Shown one piece after another: positions 34,980 to 43,328 of a stretch of 64,000 nt of DNA. Each line of letters starts with the position of its first letter. Positions within the stretch are counted from its first letter, which is position 1. The translations under genes and the position numbers were made by a program. Origin of the DNA: Rossellomorea sp036867415 (GTDB taxonomy: Bacteria; Bacillota; Bacilli; Bacillales; Bacillaceae_B); the NCBI RefSeq assembly GCF_036867415.1, contig NZ_JBAJHU010000013.1, forward strand, positions 1 to 64,000. Reading direction: 5' to 3'. The notes under the pieces were generated by a model. That model had not been told where the DNA came from, searched no databases, and saw only the letters and a program-made list of their open reading frames with translations.

Positions 34980-35098
34980 AAAAAAGAGGCTGACCCAAAA
35001 AGATGAAGTGATCACCCTTAAAGGATCAGTCCTTAATGAGCCAATCGTCTAATGATTCAAATCTCTAGACATTCGTTATTCTTGGGTCAACCTCTTTA
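34980..35098 (-). other. Structured 3' region bounded by 13-bp imperfect inverted repeats
   Basis: GAGGCTGACCCAA at the left and TTGGGTCAACCTC at the right are inverted repeats about 80 nt apart. On the minus strand the right arm comes first and the left arm ends in a run of T, so it can work as a large terminator for the gene at 35099. The shape also resembles a miniature inverted-repeat element. Confidence 0.5.
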
Positions 35099-35383
35099 TT
35101 AAGCTGTGTTCGAGTCTTCTTGAGGGCTTTGAAGGATTGTTCTGTACGCCAACCGCAGACGACCATTAATATAGCTTTGTCCGTCACAGGCGATATGCGT
35201 GTTTTGCATCCGGTGGATTTCCATTTCTGCAAACATGGATAATGCCCGGGAAACCTGATCCAATGCCAAGTTGACACTGTAAGGATCGGCTGGCTGAGAG
35301 GCGCTCATGCAGCGGTATGAAATTTCATCTGCCCTCTTTCTTATTTCCTTTAGCGTTTGGACATCAAACAACACTCTTTCCAT
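35099..35383 (-). CDS. Small hypothetical protein
   Basis: A 94-residue soluble protein I do not recognise. It is predicted mostly helical: LFDVQTLKEIRKRADEISYR, then YSVNLALDQVSRALSMFAEM. AAAGGAGGG stands 6 nt before the ATG, a strong argument that it is translated. It is separated from the lipid kinase by the structured region at 34980 and may share its transcript only by read-through. Confidence 0.7.
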   Translation of the reverse strand: MERVLFDVQTLKEIRKRADEISYRCMSASQPADPYSVNLALDQVSRALSMFAEMEIHRMQNTHIACDGQSYINGRLRLAYRTILQSPQEDSNTA

Positions 35384-35450
35384 GCCATTCCCTCCTTTTC
35401 ACTATTTCTTATTATATCGTGAAAAAAAGAGAAATATGCCTTGCAAACCG

Positions 35451-35600
35451 TTATGAATCCTGAGTTAACGTCTTAGGTAATGGTTGATATTGCTTTAGTG
35501 AATGAAGGATCTCCCGTCTGGACTTTGTTTTAGAAATATTGACGCCGACTTTCGATAAACTGGTTATCACCTTTTTAAAGCGATCGTTCTCCTTTACCAC
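35451..35600 (-). CDS. Small basic protein, 49 residues
   Basis: A GTG at 35600 preceded by AGAGGTG with 6-nt spacing opens a 49-residue frame. It runs VVKENDRFKKVITSLSKV then NISKTKSRREILHSLKQY and ends TLTQDS. It is lysine/arginine-rich and predicted helical. I do not recognise it. It lies between the hypothetical gene and the divergent CAP-protein gene, in sequence otherwise without a gene. Confidence 0.5.
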   Translation of the reverse strand: MVKENDRFKKVITSLSKVGVNISKTKSRREILHSLKQYQPLPKTLTQDS

Positions 35601-35767
35601 GTTATTCACCTCTTCGATTAAATTCGTTACCTATTTGTACGTATGAAATAAAAAAAGGTTTCACTTTATTCTAGATGGTTTTCCTATTCCCTATAAATGA
35701 AACAATAATCCTATTTTTTGTTTTTCTTTATAAGAATATTTCACATTTAAATACACAATTTATACGT

Positions 35768-36388
35768 ATGAAAACAAAATTAGCGATGATAATGGTCACA
35801 ATGTCCCTTGCCTTTGGTCTTACAGGAATCACCGGTGCCCAGGCAGCACAAACTTATCACGTAAAGAAAGGAGACACTCTTTGGAAAATTTCCAAAAAGT
35901 TTCAAATCGGGTTATCTGAAATGATTGATGCAAACCCTCAAATTCCAAATCCGGATTTAATATATCCTACTCAAAAAATCAATATTCCAATCATCAAATC
36001 AACAAAGTCTGTTGAAAGCCAGGTGATTGATCTTACAAACCAGGAAAGGCAGAAAGCCGGACTCGCTCCTCTTCAATTAGACTGGCAGCTGTCCAGAGTG
36101 GCACGATATAAATCCCGGGATATGAGAGATACAGGATATTTTGCTCACCGAAGCCCTCAATATGGCTCACCTTTTGATATGATGAAAAGATTTAATATCC
36201 AGTACACTTCAGCAGGTGAAAATATTGCAGTCGGACAAACAAGTCCGGAACAAGTTGTTAAAGAATGGATGAGCAGCCCCGGACATCGTAAAAACATCCT
36301 CAATGACACCTACACCTATATCGGGGTCGGATACGCGAAGGGCGGTTCATACGGCACCTATTGGACGCAGATGTTCATTTCAAAATAG
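35768..36388 (+). CDS. LysM + CAP (SCP/YkwD) secreted protein
   Basis: A 206-residue secreted protein. The signal peptide is MKTKLAMIMVTMSLAFGLTG to AQA, followed by one LysM (YHVKKGDTLWKISKKFQIG) and a CAP domain (VIDLTNQERQKAGLAPLQLD to YWTQMFISK). The conserved CAP histidine is in GYFAHRSP and the glutamate in SAGENIAVG. The layout recalls SafA/YkwD-type spore or wall proteins. No ribosome site precedes the ATG at 35768, which is unusual here; longer in-frame starts would bury the signal peptide. Confidence 0.88.
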   Translation: MKTKLAMIMVTMSLAFGLTGITGAQAAQTYHVKKGDTLWKISKKFQIGLSEMIDANPQIPNPDLIYPTQKINIPIIKSTKSVESQVIDLTNQERQKAGLAPLQLDWQLSRVARYKSRDMRDTGYFAHRSPQYGSPFDMMKRFNIQYTSAGENIAVGQTSPEQVVKEWMSSPGHRKNILNDTYTYIGVGYAKGGSYGTYWTQMFISK

Positions 36389-36422
36389 AAGGATCTACGG
36401 ATTTTCTGTAGATCCTTCTATT
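36384..36422 (+). terminator. Terminator of the LysM-CAP gene
   Basis: AATAGAAGGATCTAC pairs perfectly with GTAGATCCTTCTATT around a 9-nt loop. The stop codon is inside the stem. Confidence 0.92.
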
Positions 36423-36461
36423 TTATCAGCCAAAACCATATCAAATTCATTTTAAGATTGA

Positions 36462-36524
36462 TTTATTTTCAACTTTCGACTGTTTATTTTCAACTTCCCT
36501 GCATTTATTTTCAACTAAGCTTAT
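36462..36524. repeat. Three direct repeats with exact 21-bp period
   Basis: TTTATTTTCAACT occurs at 36462, 36483 and 36504, each 21 bp apart. The 8 bases between cores vary (TTCGACTG, TCCCTGCA, AAGCTTAT). The array lies between the terminator of the LysM-CAP gene and the CBS-protein gene. No gene is seen. Confidence 0.85.
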
Positions 36525-36564
36525 ATCCACCTTTTCAATTAACTTCCTCCAGATCGAAAGAATA

Positions 36565-36592
36565 TTGCAAGCAAATATTCAAATAATAAAGA
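36565..36592 (+). promoter_or_regulatory. Possible SigA promoter of the CBS-protein gene
   Basis: TTGCAA (36565-36570) and TAAAGA (36587-36592) with 16-bp spacing, 34 bp before the start codon. The match is moderate. Confidence 0.4.
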
Positions 36593-36625
36593 TTGTACTG
36601 CCACAACAATTGAGGGGGAATTTAA

Positions 36626-37039
36626 ATGAAAGTACGCGATCTAATGTCGACAAATGTTGAAGCTGCATCCAATCAGGATTCTTTACAAAATGTTGCATCT
36701 AAAATGCAATCGAAGAATGTTGGTTCTGTACCTGTAGTGGAAAACGGACAAGTTGTCGGAATGGTAACGGACCGCGACATCGCCACTCGCGGACTGACGA
36801 ATGGTACTCAGGATACTGCGTCTCAGGTTATGACCCAAAACGTTGTGACGATCTCACCGGATGCTTCCGCCGAAGAAGCTGCGTCGTTAATGTCACAGCA
36901 TCAGGTCCGCCGCCTTCCAGTAGTCGAAAACGGAAACCTGGTCGGAATGCTTGCATTGGGCGATCTAGCAGTACAACAAAAGTCTGATCAAAGCGCTGGC
37001 GGCGCTCTTAGTCAGATCTCAGAAAATCAAACAAGATAG
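36626..37039 (+). CDS. Tandem CBS-domain protein (YhcV-like)
   Basis: A 137-residue protein made of one Bateman module. CBS1 covers about residues 5-58 (KVRDLMSTNVEAAS to GMVTDRDIATRG), CBS2 about 66-120 (ASQVMTQNVVTIS to GMLALGDLAVQQ). CBS pairs bind adenosine nucleotides and act as sensors; the partner is unknown. GAGGGGGA precedes the ATG. Confidence 0.9.
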   Translation: MKVRDLMSTNVEAASNQDSLQNVASKMQSKNVGSVPVVENGQVVGMVTDRDIATRGLTNGTQDTASQVMTQNVVTISPDASAEEAASLMSQHQVRRLPVVENGNLVGMLALGDLAVQQKSDQSAGGALSQISENQTR

Positions 37040-37059
37040 ATGATTCCCTGTAATACCTT

Positions 37060-37088
37060 AGAGGCCGAATTCATTCGGCCTCTTGTTT
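37060..37088 (+). terminator. Terminator of the CBS-protein gene
   Basis: AGAGGCCGA pairs with TCGGCCTCT around ATTCAT-type loop bases, then TGTTTTA. It lies 20 bp after the stop. Confidence 0.85.
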
Positions 37089-37199
37089 TACCTCCCCCCG
37101 ATACGACAATTTTTTCACATACAGGCAGGATTTTCTTGTTTTTTCGAGAATATCTTTAGTTATGGAATGGTTATGAATGTGAAGATTGGAGGTATTGGG

Positions 37200-37364
37200 A
37201 TGAGTCGTTCAGCTTATTATCGAAAAGAAGTAAAGAATTTTAAGCGGGAAAGCCGTAAAAAGGTTTTTGTAGACGGAATACTTGATTTCTTATTTATGAT
37301 ATTTGGCATTTCCATGATTACGGGAGTACTTTTATTTGTATTAGGCTACTGGAACTACTACTGA
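37200..37364 (+). CDS. Small single-span membrane protein
   Basis: A 54-residue protein with a basic N terminus (AYYRKEVKNFKRESRKKV) and one C-terminal membrane helix (LDFLFMIFGISMITGVLLFV). Function unknown. I chose the ATG at 37200 because TTGGAGG stands 6-7 nt upstream; a longer frame from 37083 has no ribosome site and starts inside the previous terminator. Confidence 0.65.
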   Translation: MSRSAYYRKEVKNFKRESRKKVFVDGILDFLFMIFGISMITGVLLFVLGYWNYY

Positions 37365-37429
37365 TCCCTCGACAGATTATTTATGACGCGTTCTCATTTA
37401 TATGTCCAAGTGACAAACCAGCCTTCCAG

Positions 37430-37460
37430 ATGCCATAGAACATTTCTGTGGCATTTTTAT
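37430..37460 (+). terminator. Terminator after the small membrane protein gene
   Basis: TGCCATAGAA pairs with TTCTGTGGCA around CATT, followed by TTTTTATTTTT. Confidence 0.83.
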
Positions 37461-37635
37461 TTTTAAAAAAATTATTATTTTATATTCTATTTTTCATTAT
37501 TTCAGAATAATTTTCCCTCCCCTCGTCTATCCTTCCTTACCTCTTTAAAAACTTTAAAATCCCTTATTTACTATGACAACATATTTTGAAACCCTAAATA
37601 GTCACTTGGTAAAAATTTAATATTCAGATAATTAC

Positions 37636-37664
37636 TTGACTTCTGATTCTAATTTTCAGATAAT
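37636..37664 (+). promoter_or_regulatory. SigA promoter of the AGCS symporter gene
   Basis: TTGACT (37636-37641) and GATAAT (37659-37664) are spaced by 17 bp, 38 bp upstream of the start codon. TTCAGATAAT occurs twice, at about 37623 and 37655, overlapping the promoter, and may be an operator. The rest of the 338-bp gap is AT-rich with no gene. Confidence 0.65.
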
Positions 37665-37702
37665 AATAAACGTAACCGATTCAAATTTTCGAGGGGGTTA
37701 TC

Positions 37703-39133
37703 ATGGAGATTTTAAACAACTTAGTCAGCGAAGCAAATTCATATTTATGGGGTTATATCTTAATCGGATTACTAATTATTTTAGGTGTATACTTTACAGT
37801 CGGTTCGAAATTCGTCCAAATTCGACATATTGGGGAAATGTTCCGATTACTAGGCGATAAAGATGTTCAGAAGGCAGAAGGCGAGAAGCAGATTTCTTCC
37901 CTGCAGGCATTCTTTATCGGAGCAGGTACTCGAATTGGTACAGGTAATTTAGCGGGAGTAGCCATTGCCTTAGCACTTGGAGGTCCTGGAGCTGTGTTCT
38001 GGATGTGGGTCGTAGCGGTCCTCGGAGGAGCCAGTGCTTTTGTGGAAAGTACGCTTGCCCAAATTTATAAAGTGAAAGATAAGGTTGGTTTCAAAGGCGG
38101 TCCTGGCTACTACATGGAGAAACAATTAGGGAAACGCTGGATGAGTTCGATCTTTGCAGTGACAATCCTGCTATCTTTCGGTACAACATTCAATGCTGTA
38201 CAGAGTAATACCATCTCGGTTGCATTTAATAATTCTTTCGGTATTAACTCGCTATTAATCGGAATTGTTCTCGCAGGATTAACCGCACTCGTTATTTTTG
38301 GCGGAGTGCAGCGAATTGCCAATTTCTCATCCGCGATCGTGCCGTTAATGGCAGGTTTTTATATCATTCTTGCATTGTTTGTCGTCATCACAAACATTAC
38401 GGAAATGCCGCAAGTGTTTGCTCTCATTTTCAAAAGTGCGTTCGGGTTTGAACAGGTAGTCGGCGGTGGTATCGGTGCTGCCATCATGAACGGTGTGAAA
38501 CGCGGACTATTCTCAAATGAAGCGGGTATGGGTAGTGCGCCAAATGCTGCAGCGACAGCATCCGTGTCCCACCCGGTAAAACAAGGTTTCATTCAGGCAC
38601 TGGGTGTTTTCTTCGATACCTTGCTGGTATGTTCTGCAACCGCTTTCATCATCCTGACTTCTGATGCTTACTCCTCGGGAGTGACGGGTATTGAGCTTTC
38701 TCAAGCTGCGATGTCAGAACACTTCCAATCATGGGCTGGTATCTTTCTTGCCATTGCGATCTTTACGTTTGCTTTCAGTTCGATCATTGGAAGCTATTAC
38801 TACGGTGAAGCGAACCTGCCATTCATCAGTAAGAGTAAAACAGGTCTTCTGGTTTACCGCTTCATCGCATTAGGAATGGTCGTATTCGGTTCTGTGGCGA
38901 GCCTTGATATTGTATGGAGTCTGGCCGATTTCTCAATGGCGCTCATGGCCATCACAAACTTGATTGCCATCGGGATTCTTGCCCCTATTGCCTTTAAGGC
39001 GCTCGACAATTATATGGTACAGCGCCGTCAAGGATTGGATCCTGTGTTCTACGCAGACGATATTCCCGGCTTAAAAGGAGTGGAAAGCTGGCCGAAACGA
39101 GAAGAAGTACGTAAGAAGGCGGCCAATGAGTAA
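37703..39133 (+). CDS. Sodium:alanine/glycine/glutamine symporter (AGCS family)
   Basis: A 476-residue membrane carrier with the AGCS signatures GAGTRIGTGNLAGVAIALALGG, NGVKRGLFSNEAGMGSAPNAA (sodium/substrate site) and GFKGGPGYYMEKQLGKRW. It brings in alanine, glycine or glutamine with sodium; AlsT of B. subtilis is a glutamine carrier of this family. GAGGGGG stands before the ATG. Monocistronic between promoter and terminator. Confidence 0.92.
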   Translation: MEILNNLVSEANSYLWGYILIGLLIILGVYFTVGSKFVQIRHIGEMFRLLGDKDVQKAEGEKQISSLQAFFIGAGTRIGTGNLAGVAIALALGGPGAVFWMWVVAVLGGASAFVESTLAQIYKVKDKVGFKGGPGYYMEKQLGKRWMSSIFAVTILLSFGTTFNAVQSNTISVAFNNSFGINSLLIGIVLAGLTALVIFGGVQRIANFSSAIVPLMAGFYIILALFVVITNITEMPQVFALIFKSAFGFEQVVGGGIGAAIMNGVKRGLFSNEAGMGSAPNAAATASVSHPVKQGFIQALGVFFDTLLVCSATAFIILTSDAYSSGVTGIELSQAAMSEHFQSWAGIFLAIAIFTFAFSSIIGSYYYGEANLPFISKSKTGLLVYRFIALGMVVFGSVASLDIVWSLADFSMALMAITNLIAIGILAPIAFKALDNYMVQRRQGLDPVFYADDIPGLKGVESWPKREEVRKKAANE

Positions 39134-39150
39134 ATCCGTTTATAAAGGTA

Positions 39151-39186
39151 AAAAACAGGCACCCTCAACAGGTGCCTGTTCTTTTG
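39151..39186. terminator. Terminator between AGCS gene and lnrN
   Basis: AACAGGCACC pairs with GGTGCCTGTT around a 7-nt loop, flanked by A5 and CTTTTG, so it can act in both directions. Confidence 0.9.
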
Positions 39187-39218
39187 TCATTCTTTAAGAG
39201 GAACGTTTTCACTCTCAC

Positions 39219-40328
39219 CTAAATATGCCGCTTCTCCATAAAGTTAATCCCGATTCCCATCATGAGAACGCCCATAAGTACTAAGACAGAAACAGGCAGC
39301 ATCAATTGCTCCAATCCCCACCCATTGATGGTCGCTCCCTTTAAGGCTTCCATTCCATAGGTGAGCGGCACTACTTTAGACAACGCCAGCAGTACCGGTG
39401 ATTCAACGATTTCCAGCGGCCAGTAAGCACCTCCTATCATCGCCATGCTTACCGCAACGAGCGGGATGACAGCATTGAAATGCTGTACCTTTTTAACAAG
39501 TCCCGTGATCAGCATGGAAAGAGCGACGATGGCAAATACATAAGGGACCAGCAACAGTAAGACGGTATGGAATCCACCGTAAAATTTCACTTCCGTCAGA
39601 TAGCGGAAGACGAAAAATATCAATGCCAGCTGGATATAACCGAGGATAAAGCTGTATATCAGATTACCTGCATACATTTCCCATTTACGTATCGGTGAAA
39701 GGATCATGCGGTCCCATACTCCCTCCCTCTTTTCATAGAGAATGGAGGCAACGTTATAAGCGATCGTATAGATGACGAAGAACAGCGAAAAGCCAAAGAG
39801 TGACTGCAGTTTAGGATCATATACAAACGTATCACTGCCCTTGAATGATGTTTGCTTTATTGAAAAGACGGGCGACGTTTCTGCTGCTGAATACCAGGAC
39901 TCCACTTCTTGTTCTTGTATCCCTTTGGATGCTGCAGCTTCCTTCAACGCTTCTTTTTGTCCAACCTCCCCATATGCTTTACCAGCCACCTGCTGCAGTA
40001 AGGAAGTCGTACCTGTGCGTGAGGAAATAATGATATTGAACTCACCTTCCTTTATGATCAGCCCGCCTTCCCTCTTTCCTTCACTCACCAGCTCATTCAA
40101 TTCATCCTGTGTGACTTCATGAAAATGGAACGCCTCTGCTTGTGACAACTCTTCTACAATCAGATCCGTCTGATCAGATGAAGCGGCCACACTATAGGGG
40201 ATGGGTATCTTATTTACTCCGCCCTGACTTGTAAAGAAAGCGAACATGACACAGACAGCTGTCATGATGACAAACAGCCAGGGTTTACGAAGGAACATTT
40301 TCATTTTCGCAAAGAGGATTCCCTTCAT
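39219..40328 (-). CDS. lnrN: ABC-2 type permease, LnrN-like
   Basis: A 369-residue ABC-2 permease: one N-terminal helix (PWLFVIMTAVCVMFAFF), a large extracytoplasmic domain, then five helices from FGFSLFFVIYTIAYNVASIL on, with YEKREGVWDRMILSPI at the coupling region. It overlaps the previous gene by 4 bp (ATGA). With LnrM and LnrL it should form an exporter or membrane-clearing pump; B. subtilis LnrLMN gives linearmycin/polyene resistance. Confidence 0.85.
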   Translation of the reverse strand: MKGILFAKMKMFLRKPWLFVIMTAVCVMFAFFTSQGGVNKIPIPYSVAASSDQTDLIVEELSQAEAFHFHEVTQDELNELVSEGKREGGLIIKEGEFNIIISSRTGTTSLLQQVAGKAYGEVGQKEALKEAAASKGIQEQEVESWYSAAETSPVFSIKQTSFKGSDTFVYDPKLQSLFGFSLFFVIYTIAYNVASILYEKREGVWDRMILSPIRKWEMYAGNLIYSFILGYIQLALIFFVFRYLTEVKFYGGFHTVLLLLVPYVFAIVALSMLITGLVKKVQHFNAVIPLVAVSMAMIGGAYWPLEIVESPVLLALSKVVPLTYGMEALKGATINGWGLEQLMLPVSVLVLMGVLMMGIGINFMEKRHI

Positions 40329-41593
40329 TTCGCTGTTCCCCCTTCCTTTGGAAATAGTAAGACAGCCAGAATGAGAATAATGATACTGAACAGTACCAAC
40401 ATGAGAAGCTCAGACTGTACACTTGATAAAGGATAGCCTTGAAATAGTTTGAAATAGGCTGTCATCCCTGCACCGTTCGGAGTGAGATTCCCGATCTTCC
40501 GGATGAAATCAGATGAAAACATTTCACCAAAGCTTCCTCCCACAAATGCAAATACCGTTACAATCACCGTGGAGAAAAAGTTAGAAAAAGTCTCAGAGTG
40601 TGCACGGTAGTTCAATGATGTGAGCAATGCGCCTATGCTGCCCACTGCCAGACTGAGTGCAATGGTCACCAGTAAAAACGAACCTAAAGCCGGCCACGTC
40701 ACACCGTAAAATAGGGCGCAGACCCCAAACAGGATACCCAGTTGAAGGGCAGCGAGAATAATAGTTGTCAGCAGAATGCTGGTGAAGTATTTCCAGATTG
40801 AAACATTCGCCAGGATCATACGGTCAAACACATGGTCTTCTTTTTCCTGGTAAGCAAATGAACCCATATTGGAAGCAATATATAAAACAAACATGACACT
40901 CATTCCTACTGCATAATAAGCGGTTGAAGTGAGGGGTTCGCGGTCCTCCACATTCGATACTTTTCCTATCACTTCGGTATCCATGGAGTCAGCACTCAGA
41001 ATGCTTTCATCAGATTCACCAATTTTAGCTGCAAGGGAATATTGTTCTTGAAAACTTGTGAGTAAATCTTCTGTGAGATTGGATGTCAATTCTTTTCCTT
41101 CATTCCGGTAAAGTTTGAGCTGCGGACGTTCTTCTTCTTTGAGGAACATCGAAGAAAGAATCTGTTCGGAGAAGCCTTCAGGTATTTCAATGATGACCGA
41201 ATAGGAGTCATCGTCCTTTGTTTCTTTCAGAGCTTCAGGCTCTATCTCATGAACGGAAATGTATTTTTTCAGTTCTGGATTTTTCAACACTTCACTCTTC
41301 AACTGTTCGACCGGTAACAGTTGTTTGGCGGATTGAGAGATTGCAGACTTTGCTTCCTGCGGAAGTTTGGAAGACTCCAGTTTTTTCAGAAAATGGTTTA
41401 ATTCCTGATCGCTGTCCCCATGTTCGATGATGGCAACCTTCGCTTTCACACTTACTTCTCCCCCATTCATAACACTCCCGAGGGCAAAACCGAGGATCGT
41501 AATCAGGATGAGCGGCATCCCGATCAAAATGAGGAGAATTTGCGGATTCCGAATAATCAGGAGGAGCTGTTTCTTTATAAATTGGACAATCAT
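40325..41593 (-). CDS. lnrM: ABC-2 type permease, LnrM-like
   Basis: A 422-residue ABC-2 permease with the same layout as its downstream partner: helix near residue 20-45 (ILLILIGMPLILITILGFAL), a long external domain of about 190 residues, then five helices from TAYYAVGMSVMFVLYIASNMG, and YQEKEDHVFDRMILANV as coupling segment. AGGAGGGG lies before the ATG, 11 bp after lnrL. Confidence 0.86.
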   Translation of the reverse strand: MIVQFIKKQLLLIIRNPQILLILIGMPLILITILGFALGSVMNGGEVSVKAKVAIIEHGDSDQELNHFLKKLESSKLPQEAKSAISQSAKQLLPVEQLKSEVLKNPELKKYISVHEIEPEALKETKDDDSYSVIIEIPEGFSEQILSSMFLKEEERPQLKLYRNEGKELTSNLTEDLLTSFQEQYSLAAKIGESDESILSADSMDTEVIGKVSNVEDREPLTSTAYYAVGMSVMFVLYIASNMGSFAYQEKEDHVFDRMILANVSIWKYFTSILLTTIILAALQLGILFGVCALFYGVTWPALGSFLLVTIALSLAVGSIGALLTSLNYRAHSETFSNFFSTVIVTVFAFVGGSFGEMFSSDFIRKIGNLTPNGAGMTAYFKLFQGYPLSSVQSELLMLVLFSIIILILAVLLFPKEGGTAK

Positions 41594-41604
41594 TCTGACC
41601 CCTC

Positions 41605-42537
41605 CTAATCTCTGAGTGCTCTGCCTGTGAGGTGAAGGAATACATCCTCAAGGGTAGGCGTCTGCCGGTCGATTGTTACGATGGCTGCATCGGTTTCTTC
41701 TGCTAGTTGAAAGATCTGGTTGAACGGATGCACTTCTTTAGGGATTACGATGGTGACCGTCTTCTCATGGGAGGTGACCGTTTTGATAAATGCGAGCTCC
41801 TTTAATTTCTCCGTAAATGCCGGTGAGCTCTTATCCAGCTTTATGAGGATGGTTGATTCAGAAGAGAGGATACTTTTGATTTCATCTTTTGTTCCTGAAG
41901 CAATGATATGCCCTTTATCCATGATATAAATGCGGTCACAGAGGAATTCCACCTCTTCCATGTAATGGCTGGTATACAAAATTGTCATGTTCTTTTCCCT
42001 GTTCAACCTTTTGACCCCTTCAAGAATATAGTTTCTGGATTGCGGGTCGATCCCGACAGTAGGTTCATCCATAATGAGGATTTCAGGGTCATGAAGTAAT
42101 GCAACACCTATATTCAGCCGTCTTTTCATCCCGCCTGAGAATGTTTTCACTACATCATTCTGCCTTTCTGCCAGGCCGATCTGCTCAAGGATTCCCTCTA
42201 TTCTTTCCTTTAGTTTCTTTCCTTTTAAACGGTGGATCTTCCCGAAGAATTCCAGATTCTCTTTAGCTGTCAGATCCGTGTATAAAGCAATTTCCTGAGG
42301 AACCACTCCCAGGACTTTCCTCAGCTTCCCGGGAGATGTAAGGATGCTGTTATTGTTCAGCCTCACATCGCCTTCAGACGGGGAAATAAGAGATGAAATC
42401 ATGGATATGATCGTAGATTTCCCGGCTCCATTGGGTCCGAGCAGCCCGACCGTTTCTCCTTTTTCAAGAAAAATATTCACCCCGTCCACTGCCTTGTTCT
42501 TCTTGTAACGCTTCGACAGGCTTACCACTTCGAGCAT
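41605..42537 (-). CDS. lnrL: ABC transporter ATP-binding protein, LnrL-like
   Basis: A 310-residue ATPase: Walker A GLLGPNGAGKST, signature FSGGMKRRLNIG, Walker B EILIMDEPTVGID, and a C-terminal extension typical of drug/lipid exporters (DAAIVTIDRQTPTLEDVFLHLTG). It drives the two permeases downstream. It has its own upstream region with a likely LnrK operator, separate from the regulator genes. Confidence 0.92.
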   Translation of the reverse strand: MLEVVSLSKRYKKNKAVDGVNIFLEKGETVGLLGPNGAGKSTIISMISSLISPSEGDVRLNNNSILTSPGKLRKVLGVVPQEIALYTDLTAKENLEFFGKIHRLKGKKLKERIEGILEQIGLAERQNDVVKTFSGGMKRRLNIGVALLHDPEILIMDEPTVGIDPQSRNYILEGVKRLNREKNMTILYTSHYMEEVEFLCDRIYIMDKGHIIASGTKDEIKSILSSESTILIKLDKSSPAFTEKLKELAFIKTVTSHEKTVTIVIPKEVHPFNQIFQLAEETDAAIVTIDRQTPTLEDVFLHLTGRALRD

Positions 42538-42600
42538 CCATTCCGCCTCCTCTTCAATCTATATTCCTATTGTATTTCGCATTCATGATATCTCCTACTT

Positions 42601-42644
42601 ACCTCTGTCACATCTTCACCTGAAAATGACGTGACCTCCGTCAC
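42601..42644 (-). promoter_or_regulatory. Probable response-regulator operator upstream of lnrL
   Basis: On the minus strand GTGACGGAGGT and GTGACAGAGGT stand 33 bp apart, about three helical turns. The first continues into a small inverted repeat GTGAC-CTCC-GTCAC. A TACAAT -10 lies downstream without a good -35, as expected of an activated promoter. Confidence 0.6.
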
Positions 42645-42665
42645 ATATTTCGGTTGGACAGTCCA

Positions 42666-42697
42666 CAAAAATAACTGACCTAATGAACAGGTCAGTC
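42666..42697 (-). terminator. Terminator after the response regulator gene
   Basis: On the minus strand ACTGACCT pairs with AGGTCAGT around GTTCATT-type loop bases, then TATTTTTG. It separates lnrK from lnrL. Confidence 0.8.
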
Positions 42698-43328
42698 AGG
42701 CGATGTCATTTTTGACAGCATATATGGCCAGCTGGGTCCGGTCGCGGAGCTCTAATTTCTGAAGGATCTGCGTCAGGTGATTTTTTACTGTGCCGATGGA
42801 TAAATGCAATTCACCGGCTATTTCTTTATTGGTCCTTCCCTTTCCCACCAATTGGGTGATCGACAATTCTCTCTCTGTTAAGGGAGGGATTTGCTGAGGG
42901 TCCTTTTGATGAGACAGCAATTTCGGCACTACTTTGGCTGCTACTTCGTCCTGAAGACTCATGCCTCCTTTTAAACAGCTGTGAATCGATTGAATAAGCT
43001 TCTCTCCTTGAGAAGTCTTCAGCAGGAATCCGTTCGCTCCTTCCTTCAATGCTTGTAAAGCGTATTCATCATCATTAAAGGTAGTCAGGATCAGAATTTT
43101 TACGAGTGGCCACTGTTTTTTAATGATTCTAGTCGCTTCAAGGCCATTCATTTCCGGCATGCGGATATCCATGATAATCACATCAATGGCATGAGACTGC
43201 ATTTGATTGATCGCCTGAAGCCCATTTTCCGCTTCCGCTGACACGTTTAGCGTTTTGTCTTGTTCAATCATCATTTTAAGTCCCTGCCGCACAATCCCCT
43301 GGTCTTCAACTAACAGGATATTCTTCAT
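42696..43328 (-). CDS. lnrK: LuxR/NarL-family response regulator, LnrK-like
   Basis: A 210-residue regulator. The receiver has the phosphoacceptor aspartate in DVIIMDIRMPEMNG and KEGANGFLLK at the lysine position. The C-terminal helix-turn-helix is LTERELSITQLVGKGRTNKE to GTVKNHLTQILQKL. It overlaps the kinase gene by 4 bp and presumably activates lnrLMN. Confidence 0.9.
   Translation of the reverse strand: MKNILLVEDQGIVRQGLKMMIEQDKTLNVSAEAENGLQAINQMQSHAIDVIIMDIRMPEMNGLEATRIIKKQWPLVKILILTTFNDDEYALQALKEGANGFLLKTSQGEKLIQSIHSCLKGGMSLQDEVAAKVVPKLLSHQKDPQQIPPLTERELSITQLVGKGRTNKEIAGELHLSIGTVKNHLTQILQKLELRDRTQLAIYAVKNDIA

Noticed and set aside
36462..36524. CRISPR array
   Set aside because: Unit length is 21 bp with an 8-bp variable part, and there is no cas gene nearby.
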